Source: Halictus rubicundus (Eukaryota > Arthropoda > Insecta > Hymenoptera > Halictidae). From it: a DNA stretch of 64,000 nt. The stretch spans positions 62,001 to 126,000 of the forward strand of contig NW_027488953.1 of NCBI RefSeq assembly GCF_050948215.1. Reading direction: 5' to 3'. The notes beneath the pieces were generated by a model that saw only the letters and a program-made list of their open reading frames with translations, ran no database searches and had not been told where the DNA came from. This document shows, piece by piece, positions 14,301-28,649 of this stretch. Both the position numbers and the translations under genes were made by a program. Each line of letters opens with the position of its first letter. Positions within the stretch are counted from its first letter, which is position 1.

Positions 14301-15369
14301 CCATCCTATCCTTTATCCTATCCTATCCTCTATCCTATCCTATCCTCTATCTTATCCGATCCTCTATCCTATCCTCTCCTCTATAATATCGTATCCTCTA
14401 TCATATCCTATCCTCTTTCCTATAATATCATCTATCCTATTCTATACTCTATCTTATCCTATCCGCTATCCTATCCTATCCTCTATCCTATCCTATCCTC
14501 TATCCTATCCTATCCTTTATCCTATCCTATCCTCTATCCTATCCTATCCTCTATCTTATCCGATCCTCTATCCTATCCTCTCCTCTATAATATCGTATCC
14601 TCTATCATATCCTATCCTCTTTCCTATAATATCATCTATCCTATTCTATACTCTATCTTATCCTATCCGCTATCCTATCCTATCCTGTATCCTATCCTAT
14701 CCTCTATCCTATCCTATCCTCTATACTATCCTATCCTCTATCGTATCCTATCCTCTATCCTATCCAATCCTATATCCTATACTCTATCATATCCTATCCT
14801 CTATCCTATCCTATCCTCTATCCGATCCTATCCTCTATCCTCTCCTATACTCTGTCCTATCCTTTCCACTATCCTACCTTATGCTCTATCCTATCCTATC
14901 CTCCATCCTATCCTATCCTCTATCCTATAATATCATCTATCCTATCCTATTCTCTATCCTATCCTATCCTGTATCCTATGCTATCCTCTATCCTATCCTA
15001 TCCTCCATCCTATCCTATCCTCTATCCTATAATATCATCTATCCTATCCTATTCTCTATCCTATCCTATCCTCTATCCTATCCAATCTTCTATCCTATCA
15101 TATCCTCTATCCTATCCTATCCTTTCTCCTATCCTATCCTCTATCCTATCCTATCCTCTTATCCTATCCTATCCTCTATCCTATCCTATCCTCTATCCTA
15201 TCCTATCCTCTATCCTATCCGATCCTCTATCCTATCCCATCCTCTATCCTATCCTATCCTCTATCCTATCCTATCCTCTTTCATATCCTATCCTATATCC
15301 TATCCAATCCCCTATCCTATCCTCTATCCTATCCTATCCTCTATCCTACCCTATCCTCTATCCTATCCT
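11301..15369 (+). repeat. Super-repeat I, copy 1 (landmark order A-G-G-A)
   Basis: Landmarks have TTG at 11353 (class A with the private variant CCAATCATCTATCC), 12091 and 12469 (class G), and 13093 (class A). The same order occurs at 16051, 16533, 16826 and 17445. The offset drifts from 4698 to 4442, 4357 and 4352, so short unit gains and losses separate the copies. Later blocks also match: ATGCTC at 14138/19199 (offset 5061) and the GCTATCC block at 14978/18358 (offset 3380). The right parts have therefore been rearranged or further duplicated. Confidence 0.7.
12054..12655 (+). repeat. 378-bp tandem duplication with class G landmark
   Basis: The word GCCTATTATCTATCCC begins at 12054 and 12432, and the TTG landmarks at 12091 and 12469 keep the same 378-bp spacing. 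Similarity extends about 220 bp past each start. The counterpart in super-repeat I copy 2 (16496 and 16789) has spacing 293 bp, exactly 85 bp or five 17-mers shorter. Confidence 0.8.
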
Positions 15370-16000
15370 CTATCCTATCCAATCCTATATCCTATACTCT
15401 ATCATATCCTATCCTCTATCCTATCCTATCCTCTATCCGATCCTATCCTCTATCCTATCCTATACTCTGTCCTATCCTTTCCACTATCCTACCTTATGCT
15501 CTATCCTATAATATCATATATCCTATCCTATTCTCTATCCTATCCTATCCTATCATCTATCCTATTCTATACTCTATCCTATCCTATCCGCTAGCCTATC
15601 CTATCCTCTATCATACCCTATCCTATATCCTATCCAATCCCCTATCCTATCCTCTATCCTATCCTATCCTCTATCCTATCCTATCCTCTATCCTATCCTC
15701 TATCCTATCCTATCCTCTATCCTATCCTATCCTCTACCCTATCCTATCCTCTATCCTATCCTATCCTCTATCCTATACTATCCTGTATCCTATCCTATCC
15801 TGTATCCTATCCTATCCTCTATCCTATCCTATCCTCTATCCTATCCTATCCTCTATCCTATCCGATCCTCTATCCTATCCCATCCTCTATCCTATCCTAT
15901 CCTCTATCCTATCCTATCCTCTATCCTATCCTATTCTCCATCCTATCCTATCCTGTATCCTATCCTATCCTCTATCCTATCCTATCCTCTATCCTATCCT
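15370..16000 (+). repeat. Displaced copy of the 8.64-9.23 kb block
   Basis: About 590 bp match 8640-9232 at an offset of 6730 bp. The match includes the rare word CCGCTAGCCTATCC (CTAG at 8861 and 15591) and CATACCCTATCC. The same block also occurs at about 7.32-7.92 kb. At 15509 it has T, like 7463 and unlike A at 8779. The match ends near 15962, where TATGCTATCC is replaced by TATCCTATCC. Confidence 0.8.
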
Positions 16001-19000
16001 TTCTGCTATCCTATCCTATTCTCTATAATATCGTATCCTCTGTCCTATCCTTGCTCTATCCTATAATATCATATATCCTATCCTATTCTCTATCCTATCC
16101 TATCCAATCATCTATCCTATTCTATACTCTATCCTATCCTATCCGCTATCCTATCCTATCCTCTTTCATATCCTATCCTATATCCTATCCAATCCCCTAT
16201 CCTATCCTCTATCATATCCTATCCTCTATCCTCTCCTATCCTCTATCCTATCCTCTATCCTATCCTCTATCCTATCCTATCCTCTATCCTATCCTATCCT
16301 CTACCCTATCCTATCCTCTATCCTATCCTATCCTCTATCCTATCCTATCCTCTATCCCATACTATCCTATATCCTATCCTATCCTGTATCCTATCCTATC
16401 CTCTATCCTATCCTATCCTCTATCCTATCCTATCCTGTATCCTATCCTATCCTCTATCCTTTCCTATCCTCCATCCTATCCTATTCTCTATCCTAGCCTA
16501 TTATCTATCCCATCCTATCCTCTGTCCTATCCTTGCTCTATCCTATAATGTCATATATTCTATCCTATTCTCTATCCTATCCTATCCTATCATCTATCGT
16601 ATCCTATCCTCTATCCTATCCTATCCTCTATCCGATCCTATCCTCTATCCTATCCTATACTCTGTCCTATCCTTTCCACTATCCTATCTTATGCTCTATC
16701 CTATCCTATCCTCCATCCTATCCGATCCTCTATCCTATCCCATCCTCTATCCTATCCTATCCTCTATCCTATCCTATCCTCTATCCTAGCCTATTATCTA
16801 TCCCATCCTATCCTCTGTCCTATCCTTGCTCTATCCTATAATGTCATATATTCTATCCTATTCTCTATCCTATCCTATCCTATCATCTATCGTATCCTAT
16901 CCTCTATCCTATCCTATCCTCTATCCGATCCTATCCTCTATCCTATCCTATACTCTGTCCTATCCTTTCCACTATCCTATCTTATGCTCTATCCTATCCT
17001 ATCCTCCATCCTATCCTATCCTCTATCCTATCCTATCCTCTTATGCTCTATCCTATCCTATCCTATCCTCTATCCTATCCTATCCTCTATCCTATCCATT
17101 CCTCTATACTATCCTATCCTCTATCGTATCCTATCCTCTATCCTATCCAATCCTATATCCTATCCTCTATCCTATCCTATCCTCTATCATATCCTATCCT
17201 CTTTCCTATAATATCATCTATCCTATTCTATACTCTATCTTATCCTATGCGCTATCCTATCCTATCCTGTATCCTATCCTATCCTCTATCCTATCCTCTA
17301 TCCTATCCTATCCTCTATCCTATCCTATCCTCTATCCTATCCCATCCTCTATCCTATCCTATCCTCTATCCTATCCTATCCTCTATCCTATCCTTTCCGC
17401 TATCCTATCCTATTCTCTATAATATCGTATCCTCTGTCCTATCCTTGCTCTATCCTATAATATCATATATCCTATCCTATTCTCTATCCTATCCTATCCT
17501 ATCATCTATCCTATTCTATACTCTATCCTATCCTATCCGCTATCCTATCCGATCCTCTATCCTATCCCATCCTCTATCCTATCCTATCCTCTATCCTATC
17601 CTATCTTCTATCCTAGCCTATCCTCTATCCTATCCTATCCTGTATCCTATCCTATCCTCTATCCTATCCTATCCTCCATCCTATCCTATCCTCTATCCTA
17701 TAATATCATCTATCCTATCCTATTCTCTATCCTATCCTATCCTCTATCCTATCCTATCTTCTATCCTAGCCTATCCTCTATCCTATCCTATCCTGTATCC
17801 TATCCTATCCTCTATCCTATCCTATCCTCCATCCTATCCTATCCTCTATCCTATAATATCATCTATCCTATCCTATTCTCTATCCTATCCTATCCTTTAT
17901 CCTATCCTATCCTCTATCCTATCCTATCCTCTATCTTATCCGATCCTCTATCCTATCCTCTCCTCTATAATATCGTATCCTCTATCATATCCTATCCTCT
18001 TTCCTATAATATCATCTATCCTATTCTATACTCTATCTTATCCTATCCGCTATCCTATCCTATCCTGTATCCTATCCTATCCTCTATCCTATCCTATCCT
18101 CTATACTATCCTATCCTCTATCGTATCCTATCCTCTATCCTATCCAATCCTATATCCTATACTCTATCATATCCTATCCTCTATCCTATCCTATCCTCTA
18201 TCCGATCCTATCCTCTATCCTCTCCTATACTCTGTCCTATCCTTTCCACTATCCTACCTTATGCTCTATCCTATCCTATCCTCCATCCTATCCTATCCTC
18301 TATCCTATAATATCATCTATCCTATCCTATTCTCTATCCTATCCTATCCTGTATCCTATGCTATCCTCTATCCTATCCTATCCTCCATCCTATCCTATCC
18401 TCTATCCTATAATATCATCTATCCTATCCTATTCTCTATCCTATCCTATCCTCTATCCTATCCAATCTTCTATCCTATCATATCCTCTATCCTATCCTAT
18501 CCTTTCTCCTATCCTATCCTCTATCCTATCCTATCCTCTTATCCTATCCTATCCTCTATCCTATCCTATCCTCTATCCTATCCTATCCTCTATCCTATCC
18601 GATCCTCTATCCTATCCCATCCTCTATCCTATCCTATCCTCTATCCTATCCTATCCTCTTTCATATCCTATCCTATATCCTATCCAATCCCCTATCCTAT
18701 CCTCTATCCTATCCTATCCTCTATCCTACCCTATCCTCTATCCTATCCTCTATCCTATCCTATCCTCTATGCTATCCTATCCTCTACCCTATCCTATCCT
18801 CTATCCTATCCTATCCTCTATCCTATCCTATCCTCTATCCTATACTATCCTGTATCCTATCCTATCCTCTATCCTTTCCTATCCTCTATCCTATCCTATC
18901 CTTTATCCTATCCTATCCTCTATCCTATCCTATCCTCTATCCTATCCTATCCTCTATCCTATCCTATCCTCTATCCTATCCTATCCTTTATCCTATCCTA

Positions 19001-19900
19001 TCCTCTATCCTACCCATTCCTCTATACTATCCTATCCTCTATCGTATCCTATCCTCTATCCTATCCAATCCTATATCCTATACTCTATCATATCGTATAC
19101 TCTATCATATCCTATCCTCTATCCTATCCTATCCTCTATCCGATCCTATCCTCTATCCTCTCCTATACTCTGTCCTATCCTTTCCACTATCCTACCTTAT
19201 GCTCTATCCTATCCTATCCTCCATCCTATCCTATCCTCTATCCTATAATATCATCTATCCTATCCTATTCTCTATCCTATCCTATCCTGTATCCTATGCT
19301 ATCCTCTATCCTATCCTATCCTCTATCCTATCCTATCCTCTATCCTATACTATCCTCTATCCCATCCTATCCTTTATCCTATCCTATCCTCTATCCTATC
19401 CTATCCTCTATCTTATCCGATCCTCTATCCTATCCTCTCCTCTATAATATCGTATCCTCTATCATATCCTATCCTCTTTCCTATAATATCATCTATCCTA
19501 TTCTATACTCTATCTTATCCTATCCGCTATCCTATCCTATCCTCTATCCTATCCTATCCTCTATCCTATCCTATCCTTTATCCTATCCTATCCTCTATCC
19601 TATCCTATCCTCTATCTTATCCGATCCTCTATCCTATCCTCTCCTCTATAATATCGTATCCTCTATCATATCCTATCCTCTTTCCTATAATATCATCTAT
19701 CCTATTCTATACTCTATCTTATCCTATCCGCTATCCTATCCTATCCTGTATCCTATCCTATCCTCTATCCTATCCTATCCTCTATCCTATCCTATCCTCT
19801 ATCCTATCCCATCCTCTATCCTATCCTATCCTCTATCCTATCCTATCCTCTATCCTATCCTTTCCGCTATCCTATCCTATTCTCTATAATATCGTATCCT
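16001..19900 (+). repeat. Super-repeat I, copy 2
   Basis: Repeats the A-G-G-A landmark order of 11.35-13.1 kb with TTG at 16051, 16533, 16826 and 17445. It carries the same private words, CCAATCATCTATCC and GCCTATTATCTATCCC. It is longer than copy 1 because blocks between 17.6 and 19.7 kb are themselves repeated: AATATCATCTATCC blocks near 17.70 and 17.85 kb, and CTCTCCTCTATAATATCG near 17.96, 19.44 and 19.64 kb. The long stop-free + frame spanning 17043-19889 is a by-product of the repeat and not a gene. Confidence 0.7.
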
Positions 19901-22380
19901 CTGTCCTATCCTTGCTCTATCCTATAATATCATATATCCTATCCTATTCTCTATCCTATCCTATCCTATCATCTATCCTATTCTATACTCTATCCTATCC
20001 TATCCGCTATCATATCCGATCCTCTATCCTATCCCATCCTCTATCCTATCCTATCCTCTATCCTATCCTATCCTCTATCCTAGCCTATCCTCTATCCTAT
20101 CCTATCCTGTATCCTATCCTATCCTCTATCCTATCCTATCCTCCATCCTATCCTATCCTCTATCCTATAATATCATCTATCCTATCCTATTCTCTATCCT
20201 ATCCTATCCTCTATCCTATCCTATCTTCTATCCTATCATATCCTCTATCCTATCCTATCCTATCTCCTATCCTATCCTCTATCCTATCCTATCCTCTTAT
20301 CCTATCCTATCCTCTATCCTATCCTATCCTCTATCCTATCCTATCCTCTATCCTATCCGATCCTCTATCCTATCCCATCCTCTATCCTATCCTATCCTCT
20401 ATCCTATCCTATCCTCTTTCATATCCTATCCTATATCCTATCCAATCCCCTATCCTATCCTCTATCCTATCCTATCCTCTATCCTATCCTATCCTCTATC
20501 CTATCCTCTATCCTATCCTATCCTCTATGCTATCCTATCCTCTACCCTATCCTATCCTCTATCCTATCCTATCCTCTATCCTATCCTATCCTCTATCCTA
20601 TACTATCCTGTATCCTATCCTATCCTCTATCCTATCCTATCCTCTATCCTATCCTATCCTTTATCCTATCCTATCCTCTATCCTATCCTATCCTCTATCC
20701 TATCCTATCCTCTATCCTATCCTATCCTCTATCCTATCCTATCCTTTATCCTATCCTATCCTCTATCCTATCCTATCCTCTATCCTATCCTCTCCTCTAT
20801 AATATCGTATCCTCTATCATATCCTATCCTCTTTCCTATAATATCATCTATCCTACTCTATACTCTATCTTATCCTATCCGCTATCCTATCCTATCCTGT
20901 ATCCTATCCTATCCTCTATCCTATCCTATCCTCTATCCTATCCTATCCTCTATCCTATCCTATCCTCTATCCTATCCCATCCTCTATCCTATCCTATCCT
21001 CTATCCTATCCTATCCTCTATCCTATCCTTTCCGCTATCCTATCCTATTCTCTATAATATCGTATCCTGTGTCCTATCCTTGCTCTATCCTATAATATCA
21101 TATATCCTATCCTATTCTCTATCCTATCCTATCCTATCCTCTATCCTATCCTATCCTCTATCCTATCCATTCCTCTATACTATCCTATCCTCTATCGTAT
21201 CCTATCCTCTATCCTATCCAATCCTATATCCTATACTCTATCATATCCTATCCTCTATCCTATCCTATCCTCTATCCGATCCTATCCTCTATCCTATCCT
21301 ATACTCTGTCCTATCCTTTCCACTATCCTACCTTATGCTCTATCCTATCCTATCCTCCATCCTATCCTATCCTCTATCCTATAATATCATCTATCCTATC
21401 CTATTCTCTATCCTATCCTATCCTGTATCCTATGCTATCCTCTATCCTATCCTATCCTCTATCCTATCCTATCCTCTATCCTATCCTATCCTCTATCCTA
21501 TCCTATCCTTTATCCTATCCTATCCTCTATCCTATCCTATCCTCTATCCTATCCGATCCTCTATCCTATCCTCTCCTCTATAATATCGTATCCTCTATCA
21601 TATCCTATCCTCTATCCTATCCTATCCTGTATCCTATCCTATCCTATCCTATCCTATCCTCCATCCTATCCTATACTCTATCCTATAATATCATCTATCC
21701 TATCCTATTCTCTATCCTATCCTATCCTCTATCCTATCCTATCTTCTATCCTATCATATCCTCTATCCTATCCTATCCTTTCTCCTATCCTATCCTCTAT
21801 CCTATCCTATCCTCTTATCCTATCCTATCCTCTATCCTATCCTATCCTCTATCCTATCCTATCCTCTATCCTATCCGATCCTCTATCCTATCCCATCCGC
21901 TATCCTATCCTATCCTCTATTATATCGTATCCTCTGTCCTATCCTTGCTCTATCCTATAATGTCATATATTCTATCCTATTCTCTATCCTATCCTATCCT
22001 ATCATCTATCGTATCCTATCCTCTATCCTATCCTATCCTCTATCCGATCCTATCCTCTATCCTATCCTATACTCTGTCCTATCCTTTCCACTATCCTATC
22101 TTATGCTCTATCCTATCCTATCCTCCATCCTATCCTATCCTCTATCCTATCCTATCCTCTTATCCTCTATCCTATCCTATCCTATCCTATCCTCTATCCT
22201 ATCCTATCCTCTATCCTATCCATTCCTCTATACTATCCTATCCTCTATCGTATCCTATCCTCTATCCTATCCAATCCTATATCCTATACTCTAAAATATC
22301 CTATCCTCTATCCTATCCTATCCTCTATCCGATCCTATCCTCTATCCTATCCTATACTATGACCTATCCTTTCCACTATC
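19901..22380 (+). repeat. Satellite with landmarks at 19.91, 21.08 and 21.95 kb
   Basis: Class A landmarks have TTG at 19912 and 21080 (the latter with CTGTGTCC instead of CTCTGTCC), and a class G landmark is at 21945. Much of 20.1-20.75 kb is close to the 17-mer. A run of about six uninterrupted TCCTA pentamers lies at about 21632-21660. No gene or unique sequence is seen. Confidence 0.75.
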
Positions 22381-25330
22381 CTTCCTTATGCTCTATCCTA
22401 TCCTATCCTCCATCCTATCCTATCCTCTATCCTATAATATCATCTATCCTATCCTATTCTCTATCCTATCCCATCCTCTATCCTATGCTATCCTCTATCC
22501 TATCCTATCCTCTATCCTATCCTATCCTCTATCCTATCCTATCCTCTATCCTATCCTATCCTTTATCCTATCCTATCCTCTATCCTATCCTATCCTCTAT
22601 CCTATCCGATCCTCTATCCTATCCTCTCCTCTATAATATCGTATCCTCTATCATATCCTATCGTCTTTCCTATAATATCATCTATCCTATTCTATACTCT
22701 ATCTTATCCTATCCGCTATCCTATCCTATCCTGTATCCTATCCTATCCTCTATCCTATCCTATCCTCTATCCTATCCTATCCTTCTCTCCTATCCTATCC
22801 TCTATCCTATCCCATCCTCTATCCTATCCTATCCTCTATCCTATCCTATCCTCTATCCTATCCTTTCCGCTATCCTATCCTATTCTCTATAATATCGTAT
22901 CCTCTGTCCTATCCTTGCTCTATCCTATAATATCATATATCCTATCCTATTCTCTATCCTATCCTATCCTATCATCTATCCTATTCTATACTCTATCCTA
23001 TCCTATCCGCTATCCTATCCTATACTCTATCCTATCCTATCCTCTATCCCATCCTATTCTCTATCCAATCCTATCCTATCCTCTATCGTATCCTATTCTC
23101 TATCCTATCCAATCCTATATCGTATCGTCTATCCTATCCTATCCACTATCCTATCCTATCCTCTATCCTATCCTATCCTCTATCCTATCCTATCCTCTAT
23201 CCTATCCTATCCTCTATCCTATCCTATCCTCTTATCCTATCCTATCCTCTATCCTATCCTATCCTATCCTCTATCCTATCCTATCCTCTATCCTATCCAT
23301 TCCTCTATACTATCCTATCCTCTATCGTATCCTATCCTCTATCCTATCCAATCCTATATCCTATACTCTATCATATCCTATCCTCTATCCTATCCTATCC
23401 TCTATCCGATCCTATCCTCTATCCTATCCTATACTCTGTCCTATCCTTTCCACTATCCTACCTTATGCTCTATCCTATCCTATCCTCCATCCTATCCTAT
23501 CCTCTATCCTTTAATATCATCTATCCTATCCTATTCTCTATCCTATCCTATCCTGTATCCTATGCTATCCTCTATCCTATCCTATCCTCTATCCTATCCT
23601 ATCCTCTATCCTATCCCATCCTCTATCCTATCCTATCCTCTATCCTATCCTATCCTCTATCCCATCCTATTCTCTATCCAATCCTATCCTATTCTCTATC
23701 CTATCCTATTCTCTATCCTATCCAATCCTATATCGTATCCTATATCCTATCCTATCCTCTATCCTATCCCATCCTCTATCCTATCCTATCCTGTATCCTA
23801 TCCTATCCTCTATCCTATCCCATCCTCTATCCTACCCTATCCTCTATCCTATCATATCGTCTATCCTATCCTTTCCGCTATCCTATCCTATTCTCTATAA
23901 TATCGTATCCTCTGTCCTATCCTTGCTCTATCCTATAATATCATATATCCTATCCTATTCTCTATCCTATCCTATCCTATCATCTATCCTATTCTATACT
24001 CTATCCTATCCTATCCGCTATCCTATCCGATCCTCTATCCTATCCCATCCTCTATCCTATCCTATCCTCTATCCTATCCTATCCTCTATCCTAGCCTATC
24101 CTCTATCCTATCCTATCCTGTATCCTATCCTATCCTCTAACCTATCCTCTATCCTATCCTATCCTCCATCCTATCCTATCCTCTATCCTATAATATCATC
24201 TATCCTATCCTATTCTCTATCCTATCCTATTCTCTATCCTATCCTATCCTATCATCTATCCTATTCTATACTCTATCCTATCCTATCCGCTATCCTATCC
24301 GATCCTCTATCCTATCATATCCTCTATCCTATCCTATCCTTTCTCCTATCCTCTCCTCTATCCTATCCCATCCTCTTATCCTATCCTATCCTCTATCCTA
24401 TTATATCCTCTATCCTATCCTATCCTCTATCCTATCCGATCCTCTATCCTATCCCATCCTCTATCCTATCCTATCCTCTATCCTATCCTATCGTCTATCC
24501 TAGCCTATCCTCTATCCGATCCTATCCTCTATCCTATCCTATACTCTGTCCTATCCTTTCCACTATCCTACCTTATGCTCTATCCTATCCTATCCTCCAT
24601 CCTATCCTATCCTCTATCCTATAATATCATCTATCCTATCCTATTCTCTATCCTATCCTATCCTGTATCCTATGCTATCCTCTATCCTATCCTATCCTCT
24701 ATCCTATCCTATCCTCTATCCTATCCTATCCTCTATCCTATCCTATCCTTTATCCTATCCTATCCTCTATCCTATCCTATCCTCTATCCTATCCGATCCT
24801 CTATCCTATCCTCTCCTCTATAATATCGTATCCTCTATCATATCCTATCCTCTTTCCTATAATATCATCTATCCTATTCTATACTCTATCTTATCCTATC
24901 CGCTATCCTATCCTATCCTGTATCCTATCCTATCCTCTATCCTATCCTATCCTCTATCCTATCCTATCCTCTATCCTATCCCATCCTCTATCCTATCCTA
25001 TCCTCTATCCTATCCTATCCTCTATCCTATCCTTTCCGCTATCCTATCCTATTCTCTATAATATCGTATCCTCTGTCCTATCCTTGCTCTATCCTATAAT
25101 ATCATATATCCTATCCTATTCTCTATCCTATCCTATCCTATCATCTATCCTATTCTATACTCTATCCTATCCTATCCGCTATCCTATCCTATACTCTATC
25201 CTATCCTATCCTCTATCCCATCCTATTCTCTATCCAATCCTATGCTATCCTCTATCGTATCCTATTCTCTATCCTATCCAATCCTATATCGTATCGTCTA
25301 TCCTATCCTATCCACTATCCTATCCTATCC
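22381..25330 (+). repeat. HOR blocks at about 2.17-2.19 kb spacing
   Basis: An approximately 0.75-kb block starting near 22388 recurs near 24575 (offset 2187). The class A landmarks inside, TTG 22915 and 25084, are 2169 bp apart. Both are followed by the private word series CCCATCCTATTCTCTATCC and then AATCCTATATCGTATCGTC. A third class A landmark at 23923 lies between them with different downstream words. Confidence 0.7.
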
Positions 25331-27199
25331 TCTATCCTATCCCATCCTCTATCCTATCCTATCCTGTATCCTATCCTATCCTCTATCCTATCCCATCCTC
25401 TATCCTATCCTATCCTCTATCCTATCCTATCCTCTATCCTATCCTTTCCGCTATCCTATCCTATTCTCTATAATATCGTATCCTCTGTCCTATCCTTGCT
25501 CTATCCTATAATGTCATATATTCTATCCTATTCTCTATCCTATCCTATCCTATCATCTATCGTATCCTATCCTCTATCGTATCCTATCCTCTATCCTATC
25601 CAATCCTATATCCTATGCTCTATCATATCTTATGCTCTATCCTATCCTATCCTCCATCCTATCCTATCCTCTATCCTATCCTATCCTCTATCCTAGCCTA
25701 TCCTCTATCCTATCCTATCCTCTATCCTATCCTATCCTCTATCCTATCCGATCCTCTATCCTATCCCATCCTATATCCTATCCTATCCTCTATCCTATCC
25801 CATCCTCTATCCTATCCTATCCTCTATCCTATCCTATCCTCTATCCTAGCCTATCCTCTATCCTATCCAATCCTATATCGTATCGTCTATCCTATCCTAT
25901 CCACTATCCTATCCTATCCTCTATCCTATCCCATCCTCTATCCTATCCTATCCTGTATCCTATCCTATCCTCTATCCTATCCCATCCTCTATCCTATCCT
26001 ATCCTCTATCCTATCCTATCCTCTATCCTATCCTTTCCGCTATCCTATCCTATTCTCTATAATATCGTATCCTCTGTCCTATCCTTGCTCTATCCTATAA
26101 TGTCATATATTCTATCCTATTCTCTATCCTATCCTATCCTATCATCTATCGTATCCTATCCTCTATCGTATCCTATCCTCTATCCTATCCAATCCTATAT
26201 CCTATGCTCTATCATATCTTATCCTCTATCCTATCCTATCCTTTATCCGATCCTATCCTCTATCCTATCCTATACTCTGTCCTATCCTTTCCACTATCCT
26301 ATCTTATGCTCTATCCTATCCTATCCTCCATCCCATCCTATCCTCTATCCTATCCTATCCTCTATCCTATCCTATCCTCTATCCTATCCTATCCTCTATC
26401 CTATCCTATCCTCTTATCCTATCCTATCCTCTATCCTATCCTATCCTATCCTCTATCCTATCCTATCCTCTATCCTATCCATTCCTCTATACTATCCTAT
26501 CCTCTATCGTATCCTATCCTCTATCCTATCCAATCCTATATCCTATACTCTATCATATCCTATCCTCTATCCTATCCTATCCTCTATCCGATCCTATCCT
26601 CTATCCTATCCTATACTCTGTCCTATCCTTTCCACTATCCTACCTTATGCTCTATCCTATCCTATCCTCCATCCTATCCTATCCTCTATCCTATCCTATC
26701 CTCTATCCTATCCTATCCTCTATCCTATCCTATCCTCTATCCTATCCTATCCTCTATCCTATCCGATCCTCTATCCTATCCCATCCTATATCCTATCCTA
26801 TCCTCTATCCTATCCCATCCTCTATCCTATCCTATCCTCTATCCTATCCTATCCTCTATCCTAGCCTATCCTCTATCCTATCCTATCCTGTATCCTATCC
26901 TATCCTGTATCCTATCCTATCCTCTATCCTATCCTATCCTCTATCCTATCCTATCCTCTATCCTATCCATTCCTCTATACTATCCTATCCTCTATCGTAT
27001 CCTATCCTATATCCTATACTCTATCATATCCTATCCTCTATCCTACCCTATCCTCTATCCTATCCTTTCCTCTATCCTAGCCTATCCCCTATCCTATCCT
27101 ATCCTCTATCCTATCCTATCCTCTATCCTATCCTATCCTCTATCCTATCCTATCCTCTATGCTATCCTCTATTCTATCCTATCCTATATCCTATCCTTT
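25331..27199 (+). repeat. Satellite with two class G landmarks
   Basis: Class G landmarks have TTG at 25496 and 26095 (599 bp apart). ATATCGTATCGTC words recur near 25.29 and 25.88 kb, about 590 bp apart, consistent with a local duplication. Positions 26.3-26.9 kb hold near-consensus units with CCGATCC and CTATCCCATCC variants. Confidence 0.7.
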
Positions 27200-28649
27200 C
27201 CGCTAAACTATCCTATCCTCTATAATATCGTATCCTCTGTCCTATCCTTGCTCTATCCTATAATATCACATATTCTATCCTATTATCTATCCTATCCTAT
27301 CCTATCATCTATCGTATCCTATCCTCTATCGTATCCTATCCTCTATCCTATCCAATCCTATATCCTATCCTCTATCATATCTTATCCTCTATCCTATCCT
27401 ATCCTTTATCCGATCCTATCCTCTATCCTATCCTATACTCTGTCCTATCCTTTCCACTATCCTATCTCATGCTCTATCCTATCCTATCCTCCATCCTATC
27501 CTATCCTCTATCCTATCCTATCCTCTATCCTATCCTATCCTCTATCCTATCCTATCCTCTTATCCTGTCCTATCCTCTATCCTATCCTATCCTCTTATCC
27601 TATCCTATCCTCTATCCTATCCTATCCGATCCTCTATCCTATCCTATCCTCTACCCTATCCTATCCTCTATCCTATCCTATCCTGTATCCTCTATCCTAT
27701 CCTCTTAACCTATCCTATCCTCTATCCTCTCCTATCCTCTATCCTATCCTATCCTCTATTATATCCGATCCTCTATCCTATCCGATTCACTATAATATCG
27801 TATCCTCTATCATATCCTATCCTCTTTCCTATAATATCATCTTTCCTATAATATCATCTATCCTATCCTATTCTCTATCCTATCCTATACTCTATCCTAT
27901 CCTATCCTCTATCCCATCCTATTCTCTATCCAATCCTATCCTATCTTCTATCGTATCCTATTCTCTATCCTATCCAATCCTATATCGTATCCTCTATCCT
28001 ATCTTATCCACTATCCTATCCTATCCTGTATCCTATGCTATCCTCTATCCTATCCTATCCTCTATCCTATCCTATCCTCTATCCTATCCTATCCTCTATC
28101 CTATCCTATCCTTTATCCTATCCTATCCTCTATCCTATCCTATCCTCTATCCTATCCGATCCTCTATCCTATTCTCTCCTCTATAATATCGTATCCTCTA
28201 TCATATCCTATCCTCTTTCCTATAATATCATCTATCCTATTCTATACTCTATCTTATCCTATCCGCTATCCTATCCTATCCTGTATCCTATCCTATCCTC
28301 TATCCTATCCTATCCTCTATCCTAACCTATCCTCTATCCTATCCTATCCTCTATCCTATCCTATCCTCTATCCTATCCATTCCTCTATACTATCCTATCC
28401 TCTATCGTATCCTATCCTCTATCCTATCCATTCCTCTATACTATCCTATCCTCTATCGTATCCTATCCTCTATCCTATCCAATCCTATATCCTATACTCT
28501 ATCATATCCCATCCTCTATCCTATCCTATCCTCTATCCGATCCTATCCTCTATCCTATCCTATCCTATCCTCTATCCTATCCTATCCTTTATCCTATCCT
28601 ATCCTCTATCCTATCCTATCCTCTATCCTATCCGATCCTCTATCCTATC
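27200..28649 (+). repeat. Class H cassette, first (diverged) copy
   Basis: Begins with CTTTCCGCTAAACTATCC and a class H landmark (TTG at 27248). It resembles the following 1478-bp repeats but its offset to them is 1886 bp at the landmark and at the CTCATGCTC word (27472 region / 29355 region), then 1954 bp further on. It therefore carries about 0.4 kb of extra units. It includes CCATTCCTCTATACTATCC twice, near 28378 and 28430. Confidence 0.65.

Noticed and set aside
17043..19889. Very long stop-free + strand frame (948 codons), and many others of 60-650 codons
   Set aside because: The repeat unit has no stop in any frame, so long frames are expected by construction. All encode the same low-complexity 17-residue cycle, overlap in several frames, start at incidental TTG or ATG variants and end at TAA or TAG variants. 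No codon bias, domain or splice signal is seen.
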